Origin: DASUTW01 sp035513995
Lineage (GTDB): Bacteria > Actinomycetota > UBA4738 > CALAEC01
Length of the DNA: 5,000 bases
NCBI GenBank assembly: GCA_035513995.1
Contig: DATKBL010000116.1
Span: 1 to 5,000, forward strand
Reading direction: 5' to 3'
Both the position numbers and the translations under genes were made by a program. Under the pieces are notes generated by a model that was not told the DNA's origin, did no database searches, and saw only the letters and a list, made by a program, of their open reading frames with translations. Positions 4,883-5,000 of this stretch are shown here, piece after piece. How positions within the stretch are numbered: position 1 is the stretch's first letter; each line of letters starts with the position of its first letter.

Positions 4883-5000
4883 TTGACGTTCGACGTGCTG
4901 AGCGAGATCAACTACCTGGCCGCGCTCGTCGCGGCCGTCGCCTTCTTCGCCATCGGGGCGCTGTGGTACTCGCCGCTCCTGTTTTCGAGTCCGTGGCAAC
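4883..5000 (+). CDS. DUF1761-like membrane protein (partial, N-terminus only)
   Basis: The frame opens at TTG 4883 and is still open at the window edge (39 codons). The visible part, MTFDVLSEINYLAALVAAV followed by AFFAIGALWYSPLLFSSPW, has one hydrophobic helix (about 11-28) leading into GALWYSPLLF. The N-Y/W-L-A-x-L-V-A-A-x-A and G-x-L-W-Y-S/G-P-x-x-F-x-x-x-W pattern is the N-terminal signature of DUF1761, a four-helix membrane family of about 130-150 residues with unknown function. AAGGAGG (4871-4877) lies five bases before the TTG, so this rare start is preferred over the in-frame GTG at 4895, which would be 17 bases away. The strong upstream terminator makes it a separate transcription unit. 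Confidence 0.78.
   Translation, partial: MTFDVLSEINYLAALVAAVAFFAIGALWYSPLLFSSPWQ

Noticed and set aside
4607..4999. Minus-strand open frame of 130 codons at the right edge
   Set aside because: It runs antisense through the nucleotidase terminator and the DUF1761-like start, and its composition is charged and repetitive.
1..5000. CRISPR arrays, tRNA or rRNA genes, insertion sequences, defence systems
   Set aside because: No regularly spaced repeats, cloverleaf-like sequences, transposase motifs or terminal inverted repeats were seen, and composition is even along the window.

Overview
This window looks like a chromosomal fragment of an uncultured or environmental actinobacterium (Actinomycetota). 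The reasons are the strong G/C bias at third codon positions, the strong AGGAGG-type ribosome binding sites, the GTG and TTG starts, and small membrane protein families typical of that phylum (DUF6328-, DUF6458- and DUF1761-like, and the short 'hydrophobic protein' type). These assignments come from reading the sequence by eye. No database search was run.

Layout. Positions 1-1087 hold a minus-strand cluster: a LapA-type two-helix membrane protein (734-1087), a DUF3096-like two-helix protein (485-670), and a DUF6328-like four-helix protein (1-488, running off the left edge) whose start overlaps the DUF3096 stop by four bases. A 55-residue hydrophobic protein (1193-1360, plus) diverges from this cluster. 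It converges on a DUF6458-like protein (1423-1650, minus, GTG start), with a perfect 20-bp bidirectional terminator hairpin between them. Upstream of the latter is a class I SAM-dependent methyltransferase (1718-2440, minus) related to the L11/HemK group. Next comes a 21-codon, single-helix membrane microprotein (2574-2639, minus). A regulatory region with inverted repeats separates it from a secreted UshA-type 5'-nucleotidase/metallophosphatase (2847-4646, plus), which ends in a GC-rich terminator. A DUF1761-like membrane protein (4883 onward, plus, TTG start) runs off the right edge.

Common theme. Seven of the nine genes encode small membrane proteins without a known enzymatic role. Four of these genes or operons are preceded, at a suitable distance from the ribosome binding site, by a two-part element resembling promoters of the SigB/SigF general-stress sigma factors: a GTTT-like box, 16 bases, then GGG(T/A)A(G/A). 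This suggests, but does not prove, that the locus is a group of small envelope proteins made under stress or in stationary phase. The nucleotidase has an intact fold signature but altered metal ligands. It probably scavenges phosphate or nucleosides outside the cell and may be regulated separately.
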